Positions 58,532-64,000 of a stretch of DNA of 64,000 nt are shown one piece after another. Location of the stretch: contig NZ_NSKH01000024.1 of NCBI RefSeq assembly GCF_003144095.1, positions 70,253 through 134,252 on the forward strand. The letters are read 5' to 3'. The translations under genes were made by a program, and so were the position numbers. The notes beneath the pieces were generated by a model. It searched no databases, was not told where the DNA came from, and was given only the letters and a program-made list of their open reading frames with translations. Position 1 is the stretch's first letter, and each line of letters begins with the position of its first letter. This DNA comes from Streptomyces sp. ICBB 8177. Its GTDB lineage: Bacteria; Actinomycetota; Actinomycetes; Streptomycetales; Streptomycetaceae.

Positions 58532-58849
58532 ATGGCTCTGTCGGAGAAGGAAGACCGGCTGCTGCGCGCCATCGAGGCGACGCTGGTGGCAGACGATCCG
58601 GACTGGGCCCGGCAGTTCGCCGACTCCCGTCCGCTCCGGCCGCGTGGCGCCGACCCCCGCGGCGGTCTGCTGCGCGGCCGGGTGCGTCCCCGGCACCTGG
58701 TCTGGGCGCTGCTGCTCACCGGCTGGGTGGCGATGCTGCTGCTCGGTCTGGTGCTGGGCTCCACCGGGCTGACGCTGGCCGCCGTCGGCATCCTGCTGTG
58801 GGGCCCGCTGGTCTGCGTGGTGGCCGGGTCGTACCGCTCGTCGCCCTAG
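58532..58849 (+). CDS. DUF3040 small membrane protein
   Basis: A 105-aa protein. The DUF3040 start MALSEKEDRLLRAIEATLVADDP (quoted here in part: LSEKEDRLLRAIE) is followed by two TM helices (LVWALLLTGWVAMLLLGLVLG and LTLAAVGILLWGPLVCVVA). The family is actinobacterial and of unknown function. GGTGAGAG lies before the ATG. It is convergent with the next gene (4-bp gap). Confidence 0.85.
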   Translation: MALSEKEDRLLRAIEATLVADDPDWARQFADSRPLRPRGADPRGGLLRGRVRPRHLVWALLLTGWVAMLLLGLVLGSTGLTLAAVGILLWGPLVCVVAGSYRSSP

Positions 58850-58853
58850 CCCG

Positions 58854-59138
58854 TCAGCCGGAGGGCAGCTTGGCGCGCACGGCGTCCACGTAGTCGTCGT
58901 AGCTGGCGGCGACGTCATCGAGGTCGACCAGTTGCGGGAGTTCGTCCGCCGACTTCTTCTCCCGCAGGAAGTCCATCGTGGCCTCGATGACCCGGCGCTC
59001 GTCGCGGGCGCCGGCTTTCAGGTCCGCCATGACCCGATCGGTGGCCTGGAAGCGCGACTCCACCACCTCGGAGCGGTGGTGGACCCGTACCAGGTACTCG
59101 TGGCCGCCCAGCGGTTCGATATCGCACTGATCCGACAT
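58854..59138 (-). CDS. Small conserved acidic protein of unknown function
   Basis: A 94-aa soluble protein, acidic and helical. It opens MSDQCDIEPLGGHEYLVRVH, with a beta-strand start, and ends LVDLDDVAASYDDYVDAVRAKL. No motif recognised. The start was taken at ATG 59138. There is no clear ribosome site and no obvious operon partner. Confidence 0.7.
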   Translation of the reverse strand: MSDQCDIEPLGGHEYLVRVHHRSEVVESRFQATDRVMADLKAGARDERRVIEATMDFLREKKSADELPQLVDLDDVAASYDDYVDAVRAKLPSG

Positions 59139-59334
59139 GGACCGCGCATACCCGGCCTCCCGGGCTTCATGCTCTCCGCACCGCCGGGCCCACCGCGTTC
59201 GGGCCGGCGCCGCCGTCGAGCGCCCGTACGAGTGGCACGGCGGAACGGCAGGCCTTAGGAGGGTACGACCGGGTAGGTAGACCGGAAAAGCCGGAAAAGG
59301 AGGGCGCCTGCCCTCGGGAAGAGAGCGCGCAGCG

Positions 59335-59691
59335 ATGTTCGAGGCCGGAGACATCCGCGAGTGGCGCGGACACGACGTGGTCGACGACAGCGGCAAGAAG
59401 ATCGGCACCCTGGAATCGGTCTACGTGGACACCACGACCGACCTGCCGTCCTTCGCCACCGTCACCATCGGCATGCTCAAGGGCAAACGCCTCGCCTTCG
59501 TCCCGCTGGCCGGGGCGACGGTCGGACCCGGGTACCTGAAGGTCCAGTTCGACAAGAGCCTGGTCAAGGACGCCCCCGCGATCGACACCGACGGCGAGCT
59601 GCCCGCGCAGGACGAGGAAGCCGTCTTCAAGCACTACCAGCTGCCCTACCAGCCGGGCAGCTCCGGCGAACGCAGGCTGGCCCGGCGCTGA
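59335..59691 (+). CDS. PRC-barrel domain protein
   Basis: A 118-aa protein. The PRC-barrel starts at DIREWRGHDVVDDSGKKIGT, with LESVYVDTTTDLPSFATV and FVPLAGATVGPGYLKVQF. The 35-residue tail is charged and ends RRLARR. PRC-barrels occur in photosynthetic, RNA-processing (RimM) and stress proteins; single-domain copies are common in streptomycetes, often in stress regulons. Followed 37 bp later by a small membrane protein with a strong ribosome site; the two probably form an operon. Confidence 0.85.
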   Translation: MFEAGDIREWRGHDVVDDSGKKIGTLESVYVDTTTDLPSFATVTIGMLKGKRLAFVPLAGATVGPGYLKVQFDKSLVKDAPAIDTDGELPAQDEEAVFKHYQLPYQPGSSGERRLARR

Positions 59692-59728
59692 GCCGCCCGG
59701 CCGAACAGGCTCCTAGGAGGAACCCGGG

Positions 59729-59899
59729 ATGGCACTCTTCCTGCTGATCGTCCTGGTCGCCATCGCGCTCGGCATCGTCGGCGCGGTCGTCCACGGACTG
59801 CTGTACCTGCTGGTCATCGGCGTGATCGTGTTCCTGCTCAACCTGGTCTTCTTCGGCCTGCGCCTCGGCCGCAGAACGCACCGCAAGCCGAGCCGCTGA
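59729..59899 (+). CDS. 56-aa hydrophobic small protein
   Basis: A 56-residue protein too short for most gene tables. It has two long hydrophobic stretches (LFLLIVLVAIALGIVGAVV and LLYLLVIGVIVFLLNLVFFG) and a basic tail (RRTHRKPSR). TAGGAGGAA is 7-8 nt before the ATG, one of the best ribosome sites in the window. It is 37 bp downstream of the PRC-barrel gene on the same strand, and a 17-bp terminator follows. Likely a small membrane protein of a stress operon. Confidence 0.75.
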   Translation: MALFLLIVLVAIALGIVGAVVHGLLYLLVIGVIVFLLNLVFFGLRLGRRTHRKPSR

Positions 59900-59919
59900 G
59901 CTGAGCGCCGGGCCCGGTC

Positions 59920-59965
59920 GCGGGCGAGCCGGAGGGTGCTGTCAGCCGCCCTCCGGCTCACCCGC
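59920..59965. terminator. Bidirectional terminator overlapping the marR 3' end
   Basis: A 17-bp stem with one mismatch (59920-59936 with 59949-59965) and a 12-nt loop sits after the PRC-barrel/small-membrane operon. Its right arm lies inside the end of the reverse-strand MarR gene (stop at 59942). Confidence 0.75.
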
Positions 59966-60406
59966 GAGTGCCTCCAGGACCGGGAGCGCGGCCAGGAGCG
60001 CGTCGCGCTGCCGCGGGGTGAGTCCGGCGGCGCGGTCGGCCAGCAGCTGGGAGCGCTCGCGCCGGATGTCGGCGATCATCGCGACGCCGCTCGGGGTGAT
60101 CCCGATCAGCCAGGACCGTCCGTCCTGCGGATCCGGCGCCTTGCCGACCAGCCCCGCGGCGGTCAGCGGCGCCAGCGTCCGGGTCATCGAGGGGGCGGCG
60201 ACGCCTTCCCTGGCGGCCAGCTCCCCCAGCCGCAGCGGGCCGAACTGCTCGATCCTGGCCAGCGCCGAGACCTGGGCGAAGGTGAGGTCCTGTCCGGCGG
60301 AGGCACGGACCATCTGCCGGTTGAGCCGGGCGATCGCCAGCCGCAGGCGGGAGATCACCGCCGGATCCAACGCGCCGGCCGCCGCCGGGGCACTCCGGTC
60401 GGTCAT
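59942..60406 (-). CDS. MarR family transcriptional regulator
   Basis: A 154-aa winged-helix repressor. The MarR core has ISRLRLAIARLNRQM (dimer helix), LTFAQVSALARIEQFGPLRL (HTH), APSMTRTLAPLTAAGLV (recognition helix), and the wing PDPQDGRSWLIGIT. GAGGAGGG is about 11 nt before the ATG. The neighbours do not suggest an inducer. It overlaps the terminator of the converging PRC-barrel operon. Confidence 0.9.
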   Translation of the reverse strand: MTDRSAPAAAGALDPAVISRLRLAIARLNRQMVRASAGQDLTFAQVSALARIEQFGPLRLGELAAREGVAAPSMTRTLAPLTAAGLVGKAPDPQDGRSWLIGITPSGVAMIADIRRERSQLLADRAAGLTPRQRDALLAALPVLEALAGEPEGG

Positions 60407-60743
60407 GGTGGTGCCGGCCCTCCTCACGTACGACCGCCGACGGACGTTCACGGCGGCGTGCTGCACCCTCCACCGTATCCGGCACGGGGGCCCGACCCGG
60501 ACGGACGTTCGCCGGACGGGCGCGGTTCCGCCATGAGTCCACGGCTGACGCACCGCCATCTCACGACCGCCGCTCCGGTGGCATGTCCGGGGCGGCGGGG
60601 GTGGCGGGCGGTGCGTCAGTCTCCCGTCGGCACACGCCCTCGATCAGGTGGGGCTTGCCCCCCGGGCGGGTGGCGGCGGCTCCGGCGACCGCCACGACCG
60701 CAATACGGTGCTCGCCCGTACTCCGCCCGAAGGACGTCTGCCC

Positions 60744-61118
60744 GTGACCAGCGCTCACCTGTTCCGTTCCGCCCGGCTGCCGGGGGCGGCCGTCGCCTTC
60801 GCCGCGCTCGCCCTGGGCGCCCTCGGCCCGTCCGCCCCGGCGCGGGCGCTGGTCCCGGCCGCCGCCGGCTGCGCGGCGGCCCGGCTCGACGTGGACGCCA
60901 ACTCCGGCTGGGCCCAGATCGTGGCCTCCGCCCCGGTGGTCCGCCAGGACCCCACGGCCGACTCCGAGTCCCTTGGCACGCTGCGCCGCTGCGCGCTGGT
61001 GCCGTTGCGCTACCGCACCGAGGGCGGCGGCGGCCGCCAGTGGTACCGGCTGGACGACCGCGCCGGCTGGGTCAGCGACCAGGCCCTGCACGTACTGCGC
61101 CCGGCACCGCACATCTGA
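60744..61118 (+). CDS. Secreted SH3-like small protein
   Basis: A 124-aa exported protein. Signal peptide at about residues 1-36 (LPGAAVAFAALALGALGPSAPARA). The mature part looks like a bacterial SH3b domain: IVASAPVVRQDPTADSESLG, LVPLRYRTEGG and WYRLDDRAGWVSDQAL. Such domains bind cell-wall peptides. Two cysteines (AAGCAAA, LRRCAL) may pair. The start was set at GTG 60744, with AAGGA 9 nt upstream. Convergent with the chaplin gene; a hairpin covers its last codons and stop. Confidence 0.75.
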   Translation: MTSAHLFRSARLPGAAVAFAALALGALGPSAPARALVPAAAGCAAARLDVDANSGWAQIVASAPVVRQDPTADSESLGTLRRCALVPLRYRTEGGGGRQWYRLDDRAGWVSDQALHVLRPAPHI

Positions 61119-61133
61119 GGCGGTGCCGGGCGC
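61097..61133. terminator. Bidirectional hairpin spanning the SH3 gene stop
   Basis: A 14-bp perfect stem (61097-61110 with 61120-61133) and 9-nt loop covers the last codons and stop of the SH3-like gene. It also lies 13 bp past the end of the converging chaplin gene, so it can serve both. Confidence 0.7.
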
Positions 61134-61145
61134 GAGGCGCGAGCG

Positions 61146-61379
61146 TCAGCGGTTGGCGCAGCTGTTGCCGAACGCCGGGTTCAGCAGCGCGATCAGGTTG
61201 ACGCTGTTGCCGCAGACGTTGATGGGAACGTCGACCGGGACCTGGATCACGTTGCCGGACAGGACGCCGGGCGACCCCACCGCGGCGCCGCCCGCCCAGG
61301 AGTCGGCCGAGGCGACACCGGCGGTGCCGACCAGGGCGAGCGCGGCCGCACCGGCGACGACGAGTGCCTTACGGATCAT
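61146..61379 (-). CDS. Short chaplin
   Basis: A 77-aa secreted amyloid-forming coat protein. Signal peptide residues 1-25, then DSWAGGAAVGSPGVLSGNVI, the chaplin core GNVIQVPVDVPINVCGNSV (shown in part: IQVPVDVPINVCGN), and LLNPAFGNSC. The two cysteines (56 and 74) of the short, cysteine-bearing chaplins are both present. Chaplins coat aerial hyphae and spores and lower water surface tension at emergence. AAGGAGA is well placed before ATG. The rodlin at 22890 belongs to the same coat layer. Confidence 0.93.
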   Translation of the reverse strand: MIRKALVVAGAAALALVGTAGVASADSWAGGAAVGSPGVLSGNVIQVPVDVPINVCGNSVNLIALLNPAFGNSCANR

Positions 61380-61574
61380 GACGGTCTCCTTGAGGGAGAG
61401 GACGGATCGTGTCGACCGCATCCTTGTCCGCTCCTCGCGCCCTCCGGTGGCCCGCCACGCGGTGGAACGCCGCAACGACCCGCGAAGACCACCCGCACAG
61501 AGCACCCGCCGGCGCACGGACGGCCCCGCCCGCGCGGCCGGGCAGGTGTCGGTGGCGGTGCCGATACTGGAGGC

Positions 61575-62537
61575 GTGGACAGCCCGGACAGCGTGGTGAA
61601 CGAGTACGCGCAGGCCCGCCCGGCGCCCCCGCTGCGCCCGTACGTCGCCTGGTACAGCGGCTACCGCCAGCGTGGTGTGGCGCCCGCCCGCCACCGCGGG
61701 CTGCCGTCGCCGTACCTGACGGTGATCTTCACGCTGGACGAGCCGCTCACCGTGGCCGCCCACCCCGACGCCCGGCAGGCGGCCCAGACATACGACGCGC
61801 TGGTCGGCGGGCTGCACACCACGCCCGCGCTGATCACGCACGCGGGGGCCCAGTCCGGCGTCCAGCTGGCGCTGGGCCCGCTCGGGGCGCGGGTGCTGCT
61901 GGGGCTGCCCGCGGGTGAGCTGGGCGGCCTGGACCTCCCGGCGGACGCGGTGCTGGGCCGGTTCGCCGGCGAGGTGTGCGACCGGCTGCGGTCGGCGGGC
62001 GACTGGCGCGACCGGTTCGCCGTGCTGGACGCGGCACTGCTCGCCCGGCTACGGCCCGACCGCGCGGTCTCGGAGCCGGTGGCGCGGGCGTGGCGGGCGC
62101 TGCTGCGCGGAGGCGGCGCGGTTCCGGCCGGGGCGCTGGCGTCCGAGGCGGGCTGGAGCGGCCGTCATCTGGCCGACCGGTTCCGCGCGGAGATCGGTCT
62201 GACCCCGAAGGCCGCGGCCCGGGTGGTCCGCTTCGACCGGGCGCGGCGGCTGCTGGCGGCCAGGGCGGCGGCGAGCGGCTCCGTGCGCGGCGTGGACGAC
62301 GGGCTGGGGCTCGCCGCGCTGGCCGCGGAGTGCGGGTATTTCGACCAGGCGCACATGGCCCGCGAGTTCCGCGCCCTCGCGGGTTGCCCGCCGAGCCGGT
62401 GGCTGGCGGAGGAGTTCCGAAACGTCCAAGTCACCGAGGTGCTGGGGGCGGAAGGCTGGGAGGACGAAGGGCCGGCGGGACCAGGACAGTGGCCCGCCGC
62501 CACCGACCACGACCCCGAGGAGGCCAGGTCCCCATGA
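61575..62537 (+). CDS. AraC family regulator upstream of a VOC protein
   Basis: A 320-aa regulator. N-terminal sensor domain (about 10-180: PPLRPYVAWYSGYRQRG, YLTVIFTLDEPL) and the two HTHs (about 205-290: LASEAGWSGRHLADRFRAEIG and LAAECGYFDQAHMAREFRAL, given in part). The start is GTG 61575; a GATACT box lies 6 nt upstream, consistent with a leaderless mRNA. The gene overlaps the VOC gene by 4 nt (ATGA), so the pair is translationally coupled. Inducer unknown. Confidence 0.85.
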   Translation: MDSPDSVVNEYAQARPAPPLRPYVAWYSGYRQRGVAPARHRGLPSPYLTVIFTLDEPLTVAAHPDARQAAQTYDALVGGLHTTPALITHAGAQSGVQLALGPLGARVLLGLPAGELGGLDLPADAVLGRFAGEVCDRLRSAGDWRDRFAVLDAALLARLRPDRAVSEPVARAWRALLRGGGAVPAGALASEAGWSGRHLADRFRAEIGLTPKAAARVVRFDRARRLLAARAAASGSVRGVDDGLGLAALAAECGYFDQAHMAREFRALAGCPPSRWLAEEFRNVQVTEVLGAEGWEDEGPAGPGQWPAATDHDPEEARSP

Positions 62538-62980
62538 CCGACACCGCGCACACCACGCAGGACGGCGCCGCCGCAGCCGCACCGCCGCCGCAGGTCTGGC
62601 CGACGCTGCGGGCCACCGACGCCCCGGCGCTGATCCGCTTCCTGGTCGAGGCGTTCGGCTTCCGGGAGACGGCGGTCTACGAGGACGGCGGCCTGGTCGT
62701 GCACGCAGAGCTGAGCTGGCCGCTCGGTGGCGGCGTCATGCTGGGCTCCAGCCGCGGTTCCGGCCCGGACGAGGAGTGCGGCCTGCGGCCCGGCGTCTTC
62801 AGCGCGTACGTCGTCACCGACGCGCCCGACGAGCTGTGCGCCAGGGCCAGGGCGGCGGGCGCCGAGATCGTCGCCGAGCCGCACACGACCGACTACGGCT
62901 CCCGCGACTTCGCCGCCCGCGACCCGGAGGGCAACCGCTGGTCCTTCGGCACCTACGCGGGGGCGCCGCGCAAAGCCTGA
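62534..62980 (+). CDS. VOC (glyoxalase-like) family protein
   Basis: A 148-aa protein. The VOC core has PTLRATDAPALIRFLVEAFG, VVHAELSWPLGGGVMLG, SAYVVTDAPDELCARARAAG and DFAARDPEGNRWSFGTY. Zinc-ligand-type residues (His in VVHAE and Glu in DPEGN) are in the usual places. Members bind metals and act as isomerases, dioxygenases or resistance proteins. Being coupled to an AraC regulator suggests a regulated response, perhaps to a small molecule. Confidence 0.85.
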   Translation: MTDTAHTTQDGAAAAAPPPQVWPTLRATDAPALIRFLVEAFGFRETAVYEDGGLVVHAELSWPLGGGVMLGSSRGSGPDEECGLRPGVFSAYVVTDAPDELCARARAAGAEIVAEPHTTDYGSRDFAARDPEGNRWSFGTYAGAPRKA

Positions 62981-63130
62981 GCGCGGGGGCGCGGAGACCG
63001 GCCCGCGGGCCCGCGTCGCCGCGCCCACGTCGCCACGGACTGAGCCGCGCGCCGAACCCGCCCGCCGCCGGGCCCGCCGTGAGACCGTGGCGGAAGGGGC
63101 GGCTCCACGGCCAGAAGGGATGGGCGGGCG

Positions 63131-63796
63131 ATGACGCGTGCCGCACGTGAGGTACTGGACACCGCCGCCGCTGGGACGGTCCCGGACGAGGACGAAAACC
63201 GCCTCGTCCCGCGCGTCGTCGGCGGCACCGCGCCCGTCGAGGCGCTGGCCGTGTTCGCGATGGAGCAACGGCACGTCATCGACTCCGACCGGCGCGCCTT
63301 CCTGCGGCTGGCCGAGCGTTCCGCGGGCCGTCCGGCGACCGCGCGGTTCTTCGCCTCGCTGGCGGCCGGCGAGACGCTGGCCGCCGAACGGCTGACCGCG
63401 CTCATCGAGGCCCTCGGCCTGGACGACGAGACCGTCCGCGACCACCAGCCGCACCCGGGCTGCCAGGCCTATCCGGCGTACGTGGCCTGGCTGGCGCTGA
63501 ACGCGGAGCCGGTGGACGCCGTGGTGGCGCTCAGCGCGAACTTCGCCGCCTGGGGCCGCTGCTGCGCGGCCGTCGGACGGGCCCTGCGGACCTCGTACGG
63601 CTTCTCCGATACGGCCTGCGGCTTCTTCGACTTCTTCGCGGAACCGGCGCCCGCGCTCGAAGCGCAGGCGCTGGAGGCCGTTCAGGAGGGACTGGACGGC
63701 GCAGGTCTGAACACCGGTGAGGCCGACCGCTACGCGCGACTGGCTCAGGCGTACGAGCTGATGTTCTGGAACACGCTGGCGGACCTGTCCGGTTGA
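63131..63796 (+). CDS. TenA/haem-oxygenase-fold protein
   Basis: A 221-aa all-helical protein resembling TenA/THI-4/PQQC. AVFAMEQRHVIDSDRRAFLRL, ARFFASLAAGETLAAERLTAL, FAAWGRCCAAVGRAL and ELMFWNTLADL are in the positions of the family helices. A conserved Cys pair (GRCCAAV) and Glu in QAYELMFW suit an active-site role. TenA hydrolyses thiamin pyrimidine fragments, but other members are haem or quinone enzymes. No ribosome site at ATG 63131. Convergent with the next gene. Confidence 0.6.
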   Translation: MTRAAREVLDTAAAGTVPDEDENRLVPRVVGGTAPVEALAVFAMEQRHVIDSDRRAFLRLAERSAGRPATARFFASLAAGETLAAERLTALIEALGLDDETVRDHQPHPGCQAYPAYVAWLALNAEPVDAVVALSANFAAWGRCCAAVGRALRTSYGFSDTACGFFDFFAEPAPALEAQALEAVQEGLDGAGLNTGEADRYARLAQAYELMFWNTLADLSG

Positions 63797-63815
63797 CGGG
63801 CCTGCCGGGACGGAC

Positions 63816-64000
63816 CTACGGCGCGCCCGCCGCGATGGCGGCGACCACGACGGCGTGCAGCGTCTCGATCCCCTCGGGCGGTACGGGGAAGGGACTGCCC
63901 GCGAGGGCGTGCCAGTCGTCGGCCCCGGCGCGCCGCACGCTGACCTCGGCCCGCCCGTCGCGCAGCGCGGCGGTCACCACGGTGAGGTCCCCGGTGAGGG
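63816..64000 (-). CDS. Unidentified protein, C-terminal part, cut by the window edge
   Basis: The reverse strand from the edge gives 61 residues before TAG: LTGDLTVVTAALRDGRAEVS, VRRAGADDWHALAGSPFPVP and PEGIETLHAVVVAAIAAGAP. It looks like the end of a small alpha/beta protein, without a recognised motif. Convergent with the TenA-like gene, 19 bp away. Codon use is typical for the window, so it is probably real. Confidence 0.6.
   Translation of the reverse strand, partial: LTGDLTVVTAALRDGRAEVSVRRAGADDWHALAGSPFPVPPEGIETLHAVVVAAIAAGAP

Noticed and set aside
59221..59334. GGGTAC at 59261 as a sigma-B-type -10 before the PRC-barrel gene
   Set aside because: No T-containing -35 at the required 14-16 nt distance was found, so the match is not supported.
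1..64000. CRISPR array, prophage, integrase or complete insertion sequence
   Set aside because: No regularly spaced repeats, phage structural genes, integrase or intact transposase were seen; only the transposase stub at 6935-7020.

Overview
The window looks like a stretch of chromosome from a Streptomyces-type actinomycete. The evidence is very high GC with strong third-position GC bias, one rodlin and one short chaplin (aerial-hypha coat proteins), two SpoIIE-type phosphatases, two Methyltransf_19 proteins, many GTG/TTG starts, apparent leaderless starts, and a single noticed TTA (bldA) codon. No rRNA, tRNA, CRISPR array, prophage or complete IS was found. It reads as chromosomal arm-type DNA: mostly monocistronic, alternating-strand genes with a few decayed remnants.

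Region 1 (1-12.1 kb) holds small enzymes and regulators: an ArsR tail, GNAT acetyltransferase, secreted beta-propeller, DMT-type exporter, SDR, a divergent glycolipid-type glycosyltransferase and polysaccharide deacetylase, a divergent AKR/AraC pair, a PCu(A)C-like lipoprotein, a glutathionyl-hydroquinone-reductase-type enzyme, a cold-shock protein and an NTF2-fold protein behind a striking 40-bp palindrome.

Region 2 (12.1-16.9 kb) is an envelope module: a LytR_C protein, a two-component system, a Pro/Ser-rich anchored protein and a CAP-domain secreted protein. Region 3 (17.2-27.6 kb) carries a caspase-like/TPR-like protein ending in a TTA codon, photolyase, SRPBCC protein, pyrophosphatase, DUF2630, an amidase pseudogene, rodlin, family-5 UDG and a secreted GH15-CBM20 glucoamylase.

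Region 4 (27.8-42.4 kb) mixes signalling (Methyltransf_19, PAS-PAS-GAF-SpoIIE, TM-SpoIIE-HATPase) with DNA repair (Ogt, PolX, a polymerase-less PolX-like PHP protein), an amino-acid permease, an L,D-transpeptidase and a trehalase-like GH15.

Region 5 (42.6-57.4 kb) is the most interesting. A Methyltransf_19 gene overlaps the start of an RmdA-like PAS-GGDEF-EAL (c-di-GMP) gene. About 440 bp downstream is a six-gene operon in which every junction overlaps: two GT2 enzymes, a Wzx-like flippase, a 984-aa GT2/polytopic-membrane fusion, a small membrane protein and a polysaccharide deacetylase. It is followed by a GH16 lipoprotein, a D-aspartate-ligase-like ATP-grasp enzyme and a FUSC-family membrane protein. 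I read this as an exopolysaccharide locus possibly tied to c-di-GMP.

Region 6 (57.4-64 kb) carries a stand-alone LigD-type polymerase domain, DUF3040, PRC-barrel and small membrane proteins, MarR, an SH3-like secreted protein, a short chaplin, an AraC/VOC translationally coupled pair, a TenA-like protein and a truncated reverse-strand gene at the edge.
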